Notes: generated by a model not told the origin, from the letters alone. Shown: positions 53,824 to 63,173, counted from the stretch's first letter. The stretch: DNA of 64,000 bases from an uncultured Draconibacterium sp. (GCF_963677565.1 NZ_OY781981.1:1426001-1490000), one strand, 5' to 3'. A program made the numbers and translations.

Positions 53824-54930
53824 TTACTCGGGTATTAGTTTCAAAATCACAATTTCGCTTTTTGTTCGAACGCGCATTGGCGGGCCAAAAGTTCCCACTC
53901 CTTGCGAGGTGTAGATGCGGGTTCCTTTATAATCGCCAAGTCCTTTGTTGTATTTGTAAATCATGCCAACGACAAAATTAAACGGGAAAAGCTGTCCGTT
54001 GTGTGTGTGCCCGGCCAGGTACAGATCAACTCCGTGCTGGTTGGCGAATTCAATGCCATCGGGACTATGATGCAGCAAAACTGTTGGTTTTCCGGGGAAG
54101 AGGTTCAATTCATCAAGAACAGATCGGACGCTTGACCGTTTTCTTCTTTCGGGATTTTCGTGCTGGCTGTTGTCGGCCCGCAAATGGTCTAAACCAATTA
54201 TTTGTATTTGGTTAAAATGCGTCACCTCGTTTTCCAGCACGGTAACGCCAATTTCGCGCAGGTTTTCCTTTATTTCTTTGGCGCCCGAGTAACCATCGTG
54301 GTTTCCTTCCACAAAATAAACCGGAGCATTTAGTTGTTTCAGTGGCTCCAGACTTTCGCTGTTCAAGCGGATTTTACCATCAAACAAATCGCCGGTAATA
54401 AATACCACATCCGGATTTTGGGTATTGGTTTTATCCACTATCTTTTGCAGCGTTTTTGGTCCCCAAAAATGTCCGATATGAATATCCGATAGGTGAGCAA
54501 CTGTAATTTCACTGGTCAGGCCTTTCATCGGAATTTCTACTTCGCTAATCCTTCGGTATTGGGCGTTAATAATTCCGGCGGTAGTAACAAAAACAGCTAG
54601 CGAAAGTGCAGATATTCCCAGCAAACGTGGAACTGATTTTGTAAAAAGATTAACGAAATCGACAACAGCAACCGAAAGCAAAAGGTAAAGTAAAAATCCC
54701 ATCACAATTGACGAAGCAATGTAAATCATGTTTCCAAAAGCCGCCTGGGTGTTTGTGGTGGTTGCAATGCCGGTAATCATAAATGCGGTTAACGCACCAA
54801 AAGTTATATAAAGGTAGCGGGCCTTACGGATGTCGAAATAAAATGTAAATCGTTTGGCCAGGTACATATTTGCACCCACCAGAAATGCCAGAAATACGAT
54901 AAAGAATAGCCAGGGAATAATTTGTCTCAT
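53824..54930 (-). CDS. Membrane-anchored metallophosphoesterase
   Basis: A 368-residue protein with about four N-terminal membrane helices (residues 1-125) and a calcineurin-like phosphoesterase domain. Metal-site motifs are HLSDIHIGHFW, ITGDLFDGK, EGNHDGYSG, LLHHSPDG and LAGHTHNGQLFPF. The layout resembles YkuE/YaeI-type proteins, some of which cleave UDP-diacylglucosamine or related envelope lipids. Substrate is not known here. It is in the four-gene leftward unit with the SDR proteins and CPBP. Confidence 0.88.
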   Translation of the reverse strand: MRQIIPWLFFIVFLAFLVGANMYLAKRFTFYFDIRKARYLYITFGALTAFMITGIATTTNTQAAFGNMIYIASSIVMGFLLYLLLSVAVVDFVNLFTKSVPRLLGISALSLAVFVTTAGIINAQYRRISEVEIPMKGLTSEITVAHLSDIHIGHFWGPKTLQKIVDKTNTQNPDVVFITGDLFDGKIRLNSESLEPLKQLNAPVYFVEGNHDGYSGAKEIKENLREIGVTVLENEVTHFNQIQIIGLDHLRADNSQHENPERRKRSSVRSVLDELNLFPGKPTVLLHHSPDGIEFANQHGVDLYLAGHTHNGQLFPFNFVVGMIYKYNKGLGDYKGTRIYTSQGVGTFGPPMRVRTKSEIVILKLIPE

Positions 54931-54934
54931 GTTG

Positions 54935-55714
54935 TCACTTGGTTTGCTGCATTGTTTTTACCGTTTTTAACAACAGTTTTTTGGGCATAAACGGAATAAA
55001 TGCCATCATTATTTTTTGTGAAGTTGTTAACCCTGAAATGACATCGAGCTTTCCTTTTAGCATGGCATTGTAACCGGCTTCGGCAACCTTGCGTGCACTT
55101 GCCGTTTTCTTGAACATCACGGTTTTATCCATTCCTGATGAGGCGCCAAATTCGGTTTCGGTGGCACCCGGCATAAGGTTGGTAACCGTAATATTTGTAT
55201 CCGAAAGCTCAGCCGATAGGGCATTGCTAAGCGAACGTACATAGGCTTTTGTGGCAAAATATACTGCCTGCAGCGGTCCGGGCATTAAACTGGCTGTTGA
55301 TGAGTTGTTCAGGATTTTTCCCGAATTGCGTTTAACAAAATCAGGTAAGAATAAGCGGGTCATTGCCGTTAATGAAGTTACATTCAGGTTGATCATTGCC
55401 ATGTGTTGCTCGTAATCCAGTTCGTGAAAAACGCCGACTCCACCAAATCCCGCGTTGTTTATCAGAATCTCAATTTCGATACCGGCCTGTTTAATTTCGT
55501 CGTAAATTTCCTTTGGCGATTCGGGTAAACCTAAATCTTTGGCGATTACAACAACTTTTATGTTGTGTTTTCCTTCAAGTTCCTTTTTTAAAGCCTCAAG
55601 TTTGTCTTTGCTTCGGGCAACAATTACCAGGTCGCCGCCTTTCTCGGCATGAATGTGGGCCAGCTCCCGGCCAATTCCGGTTGATGCACCGGTTATTAAT
55701 GCAATGTTTTTCAT
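54935..55714 (-). CDS. Short-chain dehydrogenase/reductase
   Basis: A 259-residue classical SDR with TGASTGIG (cofactor), NNAG (as INNAGFGG) and catalytic Ser-Tyr-Lys (SSTAS..., YFATK). NADP is suggested by the basic residue region ARSKDK after the second strand. Members of this DltE-like group reduce ketones or sugars of unclear nature. It is first in the SDR - metallophosphoesterase - Rossmann - CPBP operon. Confidence 0.88.
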   Translation of the reverse strand: MKNIALITGASTGIGRELAHIHAEKGGDLVIVARSKDKLEALKKELEGKHNIKVVVIAKDLGLPESPKEIYDEIKQAGIEIEILINNAGFGGVGVFHELDYEQHMAMINLNVTSLTAMTRLFLPDFVKRNSGKILNNSSTASLMPGPLQAVYFATKAYVRSLSNALSAELSDTNITVTNLMPGATETEFGASSGMDKTVMFKKTASARKVAEAGYNAMLKGKLDVISGLTTSQKIMMAFIPFMPKKLLLKTVKTMQQTK

Positions 55715-55907
55715 TATTTTATTTTATGTAGCGTATTTCAAAACTTTAATATTAAACAAAATTACAGAGGGAATGATTAATGCGTTCTAATTTTTCTATC
55801 ATAAAGAAGCGGCGAAAGTAAATGGCTGAAAGGATTTGACATTGCATTGAACAAAACCGACAAAAAATTCTTAACTTATTTAGAATTAAAAATCTAAATC
55901 AACGGTA

Positions 55908-57308
55908 ATGAAATCAATAGCTTTTATAGTTACATGCTTAATCCTCGTTTTTCCTTTTTCGGTAAATGCACAAGACGGTGCGCAGTTGTACGGGCAGAAT
56001 TGTGCTTCGTGCCACGGTGCCAATTTGGGTGGAGGAAATGCCGCCAGTTTGGTCGATGGAATTTGGCAGTTTGGTGCCGAAGACAATTATGTTTTCCGGA
56101 ATATAAAATTTGGAATTGCGCATTTGGGAATGCCTTCGTACGCCGAAACACTTAGTGATGGCGATATTGGAGCTATTCTTAAGTATATCCGGGAGTCGGA
56201 AAATAAAGTTGGGGCTCAAAAACCGCCAATTGCCAAAGAGATAGAAACGCTGGATTATAACCTTGATGTGGAAATTTTTGCAGAAGGACTGGAAGTTCCG
56301 TGGGCAATTGATTTTATTGATGAAAATACAACTTTGATAACCGAACGTCCGGGACGACTTCGAATCGTAGAAAATGGAAAGTTGTTGGACCAACCTATAA
56401 AAAACACACCGGAAGTTTTAAACGAAGGGCAGGGCGGTTTGTTGGAAGTTGCCGTTGATCCCGACTACCATGAAAATGGGTGGATCTACCTTGCTTACAG
56501 TCATGTTTTAACAAGTGGATACGATGGGAATCGTCCTCCTGCAATGACCCGAATTGTGCGTGGGAAAATTGAAAATAATAGTTGGACAAGCGAGGAAGTC
56601 TTATTTGAAGCGCCACACGATTCGTATAGAACTACACGCCATCACTATGGTTGTCGCATTGTTTTCGATCCGTGGGGGCATTTGTTTTTCGCCATTGGTG
56701 ATAGAGGTGCCGGTTACCAGGCGCAGGATTTTACCCTGCCAAACGGAAAAGTACATCGTATTTATAAAGATGGGAGTATACCGGAAGATAATCCGTTTGT
56801 TGACGAGGAAGGCGCCGTACAGTCGCTGTTTTCGCTGGGTAACCGAAATATTCAGGGGATGGCCATTCATCCGCAAACCGGGGAGCTTTGGGTTACCGAG
56901 CATGGCCCAATGGGTGGCGATGAACTGAACCTGATTGAGTGGGGCAAAAATTACGGATGGGAAACCATTACATACGGAAAGAACTACAACGGAACGACTA
57001 TAACCGAGGTTACGCATAAACCGGGAATGGAGCAACCAAATCTTTACTGGCGACCATCGATTGCAGTTTGCGGCCTCGATTTTTACCGTGGAGATCTTTT
57101 CAGCAAATGGAAAAATAAACTGCTGGTTGGAGCTTTAAAATACGAAGAGGTCCGTTTGCTGCAAATTGAAGGAGATAAAGTTGTTCATCAGGAGGTAATC
57201 GTAAAAAATCAGGGACGTGTGCGCGATGTGTCGACCGGGCCCGAAGGTGCTATTTACGTGGTGTTGAATAAACCGGGAACAGTAATAAAATTAACTCCTC
57301 AGGAATAA
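55908..57308 (+). CDS. Cytochrome c-fused PQQ-type sugar dehydrogenase (GSDH family)
   Basis: A 466-residue secreted protein. The signal peptide ends at VNAQD; a small cytochrome c domain follows with the heme-binding CASCH (about residues 33-37) and axial Met probably in LGMPSY. From about 125 a six-bladed propeller of the glucose/sorbosone dehydrogenase family begins (FAEGLEVPWAIDFID; ITERPGRLRI; GQGGLLEVAVDP; GGDELNLIEWGKNYGW). Such enzymes oxidise aldoses with PQQ and pass electrons to cytochromes; here donor and acceptor are in one chain. The substrate is unknown. Confidence 0.88.
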   Translation: MKSIAFIVTCLILVFPFSVNAQDGAQLYGQNCASCHGANLGGGNAASLVDGIWQFGAEDNYVFRNIKFGIAHLGMPSYAETLSDGDIGAILKYIRESENKVGAQKPPIAKEIETLDYNLDVEIFAEGLEVPWAIDFIDENTTLITERPGRLRIVENGKLLDQPIKNTPEVLNEGQGGLLEVAVDPDYHENGWIYLAYSHVLTSGYDGNRPPAMTRIVRGKIENNSWTSEEVLFEAPHDSYRTTRHHYGCRIVFDPWGHLFFAIGDRGAGYQAQDFTLPNGKVHRIYKDGSIPEDNPFVDEEGAVQSLFSLGNRNIQGMAIHPQTGELWVTEHGPMGGDELNLIEWGKNYGWETITYGKNYNGTTITEVTHKPGMEQPNLYWRPSIAVCGLDFYRGDLFSKWKNKLLVGALKYEEVRLLQIEGDKVVHQEVIVKNQGRVRDVSTGPEGAIYVVLNKPGTVIKLTPQE

Positions 57309-57325
57309 GGTCCAAAAGCAGGTCC

Positions 57326-57754
57326 TCAATTAACAATATCGTCGAGTTTTACCTGGTCGTTCATCAGGTCGGCAATTGTGGTCGATTTCAGGTAGGTGAT
57401 GATCTGGTTATTCAGTTCGCCCCAAAAGCCATGTGATGCACAAGTGCCCTCGCGCTTGCAGGTGAAGTTGTGTGACACACAGTCTACTACGCAAATGCCG
57501 GGTTCAAAAGCATTATGTATGTCGTAAATGGTAATTTCTTCGGGTTTACGGGTAAGAATATAACCACTTCGTTTTCCACCGGCTTTGGAAACCAATCCGG
57601 CAACTTTCAACGAATTTATAATGTGATCGAGGTATTTGTACGAGATATTTTGATTGGCAGAAATGTCTTTCTGGTAGATCCCGTTTTCAGAATCACTTAG
57701 CGCTATTTCAAGAATAGCCCTTACACCATATCTTGTTTTTGTGCTAAATTTCAA
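57326..57754 (-). CDS. Rrf2-family iron-sulfur transcriptional regulator
   Basis: A 142-residue regulator with the Rrf2 winged helix (KTRYGVRAILEIAL, NISYKYLDHIINSLKVAGLVSKAGGKRSGYILTR). A Cys cluster lies at about residues 93-112 (CVVDCVSHNFTCKREGTC), suitable for an Fe-S cluster as in IscR/NsrR/CymR, although the fifth Cys pattern is not standard. It probably senses oxygen, NO, iron-sulfur status or cysteine. It lies at the end of the leftward YceI-porin-YceI row with only 12 bases to the preceding gene, and probably regulates it. Confidence 0.88.
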   Translation of the reverse strand: MKFSTKTRYGVRAILEIALSDSENGIYQKDISANQNISYKYLDHIINSLKVAGLVSKAGGKRSGYILTRKPEEITIYDIHNAFEPGICVVDCVSHNFTCKREGTCASHGFWGELNNQIITYLKSTTIADLMNDQVKLDDIVN

Positions 57755-57766
57755 GGTCTTTGGTTT

Positions 57767-58360
57767 TTATCTCTCGAACTCATGCTTAAATGCAAAAGTA
57801 ATAAAAACTGCGTCATTCACTTTAATGGTTCCAAGTACTTTCTTGGGAGGCTTAATATTAAAGTCGGTTAAATTAACTTTTAGTGATCCTTTTATTATAA
57901 TTTCAGAAGACTCGCACGAGGTTATTTTGCAGGGGACAATATACTGGTGTGTATTTCCTGCCAATGTGATTGTAGCGTTAACAGCCTTTATCTCAGCATT
58001 TGCAGAATTGTTTTCTGCATTTTTGGATTCAATTTCAATTTGTATAACAGGATATTCTGAGGCTTTTAACAGTTCTAAAAAATCTTTACGCATGTGCTGG
58101 TTGCTACCGGTAAATTCATTTACAGGAACAATAACTTCCTGTCTCCAGTTAAACCGACCCCTTTGCTCAGTAATGCTTATTAGCCGGGGAGCCTCATGTA
58201 TAAATTCAAAACGATTTATGTTTGAAGAGCCCTGGATCAGAACAAAATTTGAACAATGCTCAGGTGTATTTCCCTTAGGGTTATTTGAAGCTGATGCTCC
58301 AAAAAAAGAAAGACACATGAAAAGCAATAAAAAGCAGTATTTCAGCACTGTTTTTTTCAT
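57767..58360 (-). CDS. YceI-family secreted lipid-binding protein, first copy
   Basis: A 197-residue protein with a signal peptide (ends FFGASA) and a YceI lipocalin-like beta-barrel domain (about 35-195; VLIQGSSNINRFEFIHEAP, SGNVKVNLTDFNIKPPKKVLG-like end). YceI proteins bind isoprenoid or fatty molecules in the periplasm. A second YceI gene is two genes upstream, with the porin between. A perfect 26-base palindrome is directly before this gene. Confidence 0.8.
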   Translation of the reverse strand: MKKTVLKYCFLLLFMCLSFFGASASNNPKGNTPEHCSNFVLIQGSSNINRFEFIHEAPRLISITEQRGRFNWRQEVIVPVNEFTGSNQHMRKDFLELLKASEYPVIQIEIESKNAENNSANAEIKAVNATITLAGNTHQYIVPCKITSCESSEIIIKGSLKVNLTDFNIKPPKKVLGTIKVNDAVFITFAFKHEFER

Positions 58361-58375
58361 GATCAGAGATTAAAG

Positions 58376-58401
58376 ATTACCCGGAATATTCCGGGTAATC
58401 C
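58376..58401. repeat. Perfect 26-base palindrome between the porin and YceI genes
   Basis: GATTACCCGGAAT at 58376-58388 is followed directly by its exact reverse complement to 58401. It lies after the porin stop (58425) and 16 bases before the YceI start, so it may form a stable hairpin that limits readthrough or protects the porin mRNA, or be a regulator site. No long T run follows on the minus strand. Confidence 0.75.
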
Positions 58402-58424
58402 ATTTTGTTTTCCAGCTGTCCAAT

Positions 58425-59588
58425 TTAAAATGAGATGGCTGCTTCCAACACAACTCCATTAAATTTGCCCCCGTCAATCTCTCCGTGAGCAGGTCCATCA
58501 TATTTTTGATTCACATAGTCAAGTTTTACAACTACGTTGTCGGTCATAAACCATCCGCCACCAATGTTTGTGCGGTTAACTTCCGAGTCAATACCGTCAG
58601 AAACATGGTTGTAACGCGTTCCAACGTAGAAACTTCCTAAACGGTATAAAGCCTGAACTGCTGCCTGAGTGAAGTCCTGATCGGCCCCACCTTTTATACC
58701 ACTCATAGTTTCGTAAATTCCGAATACTTCAAGTCCTTTGTATTGGAAAAATACGTTGGCCATGTAGCTGTTTAATTTTGTTTGTCCTGCACCCGGGCTC
58801 CATCTTCCTGAACGGAAATTGTCGGCAGTTGCTTCGGCAGTTTGCATAACATTGTAGTAACGAGCACCGGCACGGTCGCCATCCCACAAATATGTACCAC
58901 TATGTCCGTCAGGAGCGTGGAATCCTGAAAGTGAGGCACGTACACGCAAATCGTCGTTGATGTTTTTGTCGTAAGCCAGCTTCCAGTTAAAAGTTAGATC
59001 GTCGCCAATGTCGTTTCCACGTCCGTAGTTAACACGTCCGTTACCAACTCCGGCTACAGCAATAAAACCTTTATCGCGGAACATAAACTCAAGACCCGGA
59101 TTTGTTGTCCATGCATCCATTATCCAGTTACCAACAAAAGGATTACTTAATACATCGGCGTTGTTGCTACGGAAATAGTGTGCATCACCGTAATCAGGCA
59201 TCATAACACCAGCTTTAATAGTCAGGTACTGCATCAATTTTTCACTACCTTTTAAAAAAGGCATGTAATCAATTGTAAGGTAACCGCCCTGAACCCATGC
59301 CTCGTTGTGGTGACGCGACGACATGTAGTTGTTAATGAACAACTGGATACCCGGAGCCAAATCGGCAGTAATGTTTAAGTTTGCTGTTGGTAAATTGAAG
59401 TTATTTTTCAGGTCGATCAATTCAACATCAGCTTCATGATCAAGTGCCTGTAACTGAATAGCAAAATCACCTCCAACTTTAACTTTCACATTTTCGAAAG
59501 TTGTAGGATCAAGCTTGGCTTTTTCAAATTGTCCGTAAGCAACTGATCCAATCAGGAAGACTGTTAATAATAATGCTAACTTTTTCAT
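58425..59588 (-). CDS. Outer membrane porin-like beta-barrel protein
   Basis: A 387-residue protein with a signal peptide (ends SVAYGQ) and many alternating amphipathic strands with glycines and aromatic residues, ending in a terminal aromatic (AISF), which is the outer-membrane sorting signal. The pattern resembles phosphate-selective porin-type or similar Bacteroidota barrels. It lies between two YceI genes, 45 bases downstream of one. Cargo is unknown; the YceI neighbours suggest a lipid or small molecule. Confidence 0.75.
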   Translation of the reverse strand: MKKLALLLTVFLIGSVAYGQFEKAKLDPTTFENVKVKVGGDFAIQLQALDHEADVELIDLKNNFNLPTANLNITADLAPGIQLFINNYMSSRHHNEAWVQGGYLTIDYMPFLKGSEKLMQYLTIKAGVMMPDYGDAHYFRSNNADVLSNPFVGNWIMDAWTTNPGLEFMFRDKGFIAVAGVGNGRVNYGRGNDIGDDLTFNWKLAYDKNINDDLRVRASLSGFHAPDGHSGTYLWDGDRAGARYYNVMQTAEATADNFRSGRWSPGAGQTKLNSYMANVFFQYKGLEVFGIYETMSGIKGGADQDFTQAAVQALYRLGSFYVGTRYNHVSDGIDSEVNRTNIGGGWFMTDNVVVKLDYVNQKYDGPAHGEIDGGKFNGVVLEAAISF

Positions 59589-59633
59589 TCTAATAGAAAT
59601 TTAAATGTTTATATATCAATAAAAAATGTGTTC

Positions 59634-60242
59634 TTATTTGTCAGATTTGCTTGTTTGCATGCTTTGGAAAACAATGTCGAAATGAATAACTATTTCATCT
59701 CCGGTTTTTAATGTTCCCATCATAGCGGTTGGCGGATCAATCCCAAAATCACTCATTTTTAAAGGAATTTTACCTGCAACTTTGAATTGGCTGGCTTGTG
59801 CTTCATTCACTGAAAACTCAAGATCAACTTCTTTTTCTTTACCCGCTATTTGCAGCTTGCCTTTGGTTTTGGCTATTGCTTTTTGATTCGCGTAGATTTT
59901 CTCACCAGAGGTAAAACTGATTTTTGGATGGTCATCTGAATCGAGCGCTTTATGAGCTTTCTTGTCCATAATTTTGTTATGGCTTTTAATACTCTCTGTC
60001 AAACACGAAAAGTTGATTGATTCAATTGAAATTTGCTGATTTTCGTCTGCAGAAGCAGACACTAAACAGTCATAATCTTCAACTGCCATTTCCCAATCGT
60101 GAATGGATGATGTTCCTGTAATCATCAGTTTACTGTTGCTTACATTTTGTTGGTAGCTTACTTGAGCCACAGATAAGTTACTTGCCAGAACTATGGCAAA
60201 TAGGCTTATAATCAGTTTGTTGTGCAATTTCATTTTTTTCAT
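59634..60242 (-). CDS. YceI-family secreted lipid-binding protein, second copy
   Basis: A 202-residue protein with a signal peptide (ends NLSVAQ) and the YceI domain (TGTSSIHDWEM, HPKISFTSGE, EVDLEFSVNEA, KMSDFGIDPPTAMMG). The motif KMSDFGIDPP is the typical family signature. The ATG at 60242 is used; upstream bases are not needed. It is the first gene of the leftward cluster with the porin, the other YceI and Rrf2. Confidence 0.9.
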   Translation of the reverse strand: MKKMKLHNKLIISLFAIVLASNLSVAQVSYQQNVSNSKLMITGTSSIHDWEMAVEDYDCLVSASADENQQISIESINFSCLTESIKSHNKIMDKKAHKALDSDDHPKISFTSGEKIYANQKAIAKTKGKLQIAGKEKEVDLEFSVNEAQASQFKVAGKIPLKMSDFGIDPPTAMMGTLKTGDEIVIHFDIVFQSMQTSKSDK

Positions 60243-60461
60243 AACTACTAAAACTACTAATCCTATAGAATAACTAGGGCAAATATAAATAAAGAAAAAT
60301 GTCACGATTCATGATCTATGTCAGAATTGTTAATTTTTGCTAAAAAAACAGCCTCTTCTTAATGTTTAGTTTACAATGGAAAGATGATTGGATTATCCAC
60401 TGGTGAGTAACCTTAATAAAACCTTTTCGTTAATAAATTGAAGCTGTGGCAAATAGATTAT

Positions 60462-61166
60462 ATGATGAGGTTTTTGGTTATAATTTTTGGCTTAATAGCA
60501 GTAGTGGAATGTAGTTCACAAAACGATTCATTTATTAACGAGCGCTGGAAAATGGTGGAATTGCAGCTTAAAAATCGGGGAATTAACAATGAACTGGTTT
60601 TGGATGCATTCCGGTTGGTTCCTCGTCATGATTTCGTTTTGCCCAACTACCAAAAGGTGGCCTATACCGATAATCCGTTGCCCATAAATGAAGGTCAGAC
60701 AATTTCGCAACCATACGTTGTTGCCTATATGACTCAGGAGTTAGAGCTTCAGCAGCACGATCGCGTTTTGGAGATCGGAACCGGCTCGGGTTACCAGGCG
60801 GCTATTTTGGCACAATTATGCGATTCGGTTTTTACTATTGAGCTTTATGAGGCTTTGAGTAAGTCTGCAACAGAAGTTTTCGGCAAACTGGAATACAATA
60901 ATATTTATTGTAAAGTTGGCGACGGATATTTGGGATGGCTCCAAAAAGCGCCTTTCGATGCCATAATTGTTACCTGTTCGCCTTCGCATGTACCTGAACC
61001 TTTGAAAGAGCAATTGGCCGAAGGTGGAAGAATGATTATTCCCGTTGGCGAAGGCTACGTTCAGCAACTGGTGCTATTGCAAAAGAAAAAGGGAAAAATT
61101 CGGGAGAAGAAGATTCTGCCGGTTCGATTTGTGCCGATGATAGATGAAAATAGAATAAAATACTGA
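60462..61166 (+). CDS. pcm: Secreted protein-L-isoaspartate O-methyltransferase
   Basis: A 234-residue PCMT-family methyltransferase with an N-terminal signal sequence (MRFLVIIFGLIAVVECSSQ), so it is exported or lipid-anchored; the Glu before Cys makes a true lipobox doubtful. The SAM-binding motif is LEIGTGSGYQAAIL, and the family segments LVPRHDFVLP, NEGQTISQPYVVAYMT and RMIIPVGEG are present. The enzyme would need SAM outside the cytosol, which is unusual, although other members of this group in Bacteria also have signals. ATG 60462 is used in preference to TTG 60438. Confidence 0.88.
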   Translation: MMRFLVIIFGLIAVVECSSQNDSFINERWKMVELQLKNRGINNELVLDAFRLVPRHDFVLPNYQKVAYTDNPLPINEGQTISQPYVVAYMTQELELQQHDRVLEIGTGSGYQAAILAQLCDSVFTIELYEALSKSATEVFGKLEYNNIYCKVGDGYLGWLQKAPFDAIIVTCSPSHVPEPLKEQLAEGGRMIIPVGEGYVQQLVLLQKKKGKIREKKILPVRFVPMIDENRIKY

Positions 61167-61183
61167 TACGGGAATAAATATAA

Positions 61184-62191
61184 ATGTCAAAGATCTTTAT
61201 AACCATTGTAATTTTGTTAAGCTGCTATTCCTTGCCGGCACAGGTTTGTTATCGACACAATCTCACGAAGATTGAATCTGAGAAGTTGATCAAAGCTCCA
61301 AACTGTATAACCGAAAACCCAAATCTTGCTTCTCCATGTATTTCGGAAAACGGACGCGAGTTCATATTATTAAAAACAACGGATAACAGATATACATGGA
61401 TGGATGTGACGGTTGAAAATGGCGAGCCGTTCAATTATAAACAAGGACTGTATGGTAAAGGAAACCAGCTAAAAGCCGACGTAGAAGACTTTCCTCATTT
61501 TGCCAAAACAGGTGTTCATTCTACCGAAGAACTGGCAAACACAAAAACTGTGACGGGCATATCGGCTGCAAAAATAACAGTGGATGCGCGTCCGTGGGGA
61601 TCGTCGGGTGTTGGATTTGTTGCAGCTGATGAAACAATTATGTCGGTGATTTGGGGAGATAATCAAACCGTTGAGAAACTTGGTTTTACACATCCCGATA
61701 TTGCGCGACCCGTTTTTCATTTTTGGAACTTAATGCACGATTTTAATCGGTATAATTTGGATACCAAAACAAACACTCGTTTTGAATTGGCTTCAATTGT
61801 ATATAATGGGTACGAAATAGAATCTAAGGTACAGGGAAGTAGGGGGTGGCAGGAGTCAATTTTTAATGATGAGATTCTGGGGACTGGTCATATTGAGTTA
61901 TGGCGACAACTGAATGCCAGCGAGATAAAATTTCTTGATAAACATTACAACCATCTTTTGCCGGAACAACTTCAGCAACTGAAAAAAGAACTTTCGTATT
62001 TGCACACTGGTGAAATGGTATTGTTTTACATCAATCGGTACGGATTTTATGAGGGGCATAACGAGTACCGGGTAGATCCGGTTACTGTGGCTTTTTTATT
62101 TGGCTTGAAACCGATTGAAGAAATTCACCGGGCTGTTAATGGTGATTTATACAGTTATTTTACTGCACATTTCACCGAAAATCCGGAGTAA
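61184..62191 (+). CDS. Secreted protein of unknown function
   Basis: A 335-residue protein with a signal peptide (ends CYSLPAQ). It has six Cys, three near the N terminus, and a central region with a tract DARPWGSSGVGFVAADET. No family recognised. It begins 17 bases after the PCMT gene and precedes the HEAT-like gene with only 1 base between, so the three are likely an operon. Confidence 0.55.
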   Translation: MSKIFITIVILLSCYSLPAQVCYRHNLTKIESEKLIKAPNCITENPNLASPCISENGREFILLKTTDNRYTWMDVTVENGEPFNYKQGLYGKGNQLKADVEDFPHFAKTGVHSTEELANTKTVTGISAAKITVDARPWGSSGVGFVAADETIMSVIWGDNQTVEKLGFTHPDIARPVFHFWNLMHDFNRYNLDTKTNTRFELASIVYNGYEIESKVQGSRGWQESIFNDEILGTGHIELWRQLNASEIKFLDKHYNHLLPEQLQQLKKELSYLHTGEMVLFYINRYGFYEGHNEYRVDPVTVAFLFGLKPIEEIHRAVNGDLYSYFTAHFTENPE

Positions 62192-62192
62192 T

Positions 62193-63125
62193 ATGAAAAA
62201 TGGTTTAACGCTACTAATCGCAGCAGTAGTCTTGCTTTTTCCGCTGAATATCCGGGCGCAGGATCAACAAGCTGAGATTGATTCGCTGGTCATTAAGATG
62301 AGAACAGCAGGAAGAGAATGGAACAATTATGCAAATCCTTTGATAAAGATTGGTGAACCGGCTGTTCCGTCTCTTATTCGTAATGCGCAAGACACCAGCC
62401 TGAGTCAGTGGAACCGCAGAATTATTATAACTACCCTGAATAACATTCATTCTGAACAGTGGGTAAAACCCGCACTGGAAATCTTGTTGAATGAAAATGA
62501 AACACCGGAAATAAGAAATCGGGTGATCCCCGGTTTGTCAGGTATTGATCTGTCGCATGTGAAGGAAGAGTTATGGACGTGGTTCAAAAATGTTGAGAAC
62601 CAATTTCACAAATCGAATGTCGCTAATCTTTTATTAAGTGCTGATACTGCAATGGCTTATCGCGCGTTTTGCGAGCTGTACCAAACACAGGATGGGCACA
62701 TTCAAAGAAATGCGTTACAAAAACTGGTATTTTTAAAGCCTCAGCAAGCAGGCTTCTGGTATATGAAAGCGATACAGGGTGAAGATTGGATGACAGCAAA
62801 TCTGGCAATGGATAGTTTAATCAGCTATTCATCGTTAAATTCTGATCGCCTGATATCGGCTTATCATTTGCCTGACGTAAATGAAGAAGTGCAGTGGCGA
62901 ATTGTTTATGTGTTGGGTCAGCGAAACGATTCAGAGAATATTGCGTTTTTTTGTGAGGCAATGAAAAGTGAAAGTTGGCTGGTTCGCACAGAAAGTGCCA
63001 TTGCACTGACGAAACAGAACAAAGAGATGGTACTAAAACAAATGGAAAGTATGCAAAATGATTCTTCAGAAATTGTAAAAAATAATGCAAATTGGGTGAC
63101 TCGCAGTTTTAGCGGCAAAGATTAA
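62193..63125 (+). CDS. Secreted HEAT-like repeat protein
   Basis: A 310-residue protein with a signal peptide (ends LNIRAQ). The rest is built of paired helices with the HEAT/PBS-lyase-like pattern (EPAVPSLIRNAQD, ALEILLNENETPEIRNRVIPGL, LVRTESAIALTKQN), suggesting a protein-binding scaffold in the periplasm. The ATG at 62193 follows the preceding stop by 1 base; an in-frame start at 62115 would overlap that gene and lacks a signal. Specific function unknown. Confidence 0.65.
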   Translation: MKNGLTLLIAAVVLLFPLNIRAQDQQAEIDSLVIKMRTAGREWNNYANPLIKIGEPAVPSLIRNAQDTSLSQWNRRIIITTLNNIHSEQWVKPALEILLNENETPEIRNRVIPGLSGIDLSHVKEELWTWFKNVENQFHKSNVANLLLSADTAMAYRAFCELYQTQDGHIQRNALQKLVFLKPQQAGFWYMKAIQGEDWMTANLAMDSLISYSSLNSDRLISAYHLPDVNEEVQWRIVYVLGQRNDSENIAFFCEAMKSESWLVRTESAIALTKQNKEMVLKQMESMQNDSSEIVKNNANWVTRSFSGKD

Positions 63126-63173
63126 TTTTGCTGTTCGTGAAAAATAAGGGCATTCAGGAATAGAAAAACAGTT

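Noticed and set aside
62115..62192. Earlier start for the HEAT-like protein
   Set aside because: It would overlap the preceding coding region by 77 bases and lacks the clean signal peptide that starts at 62193.
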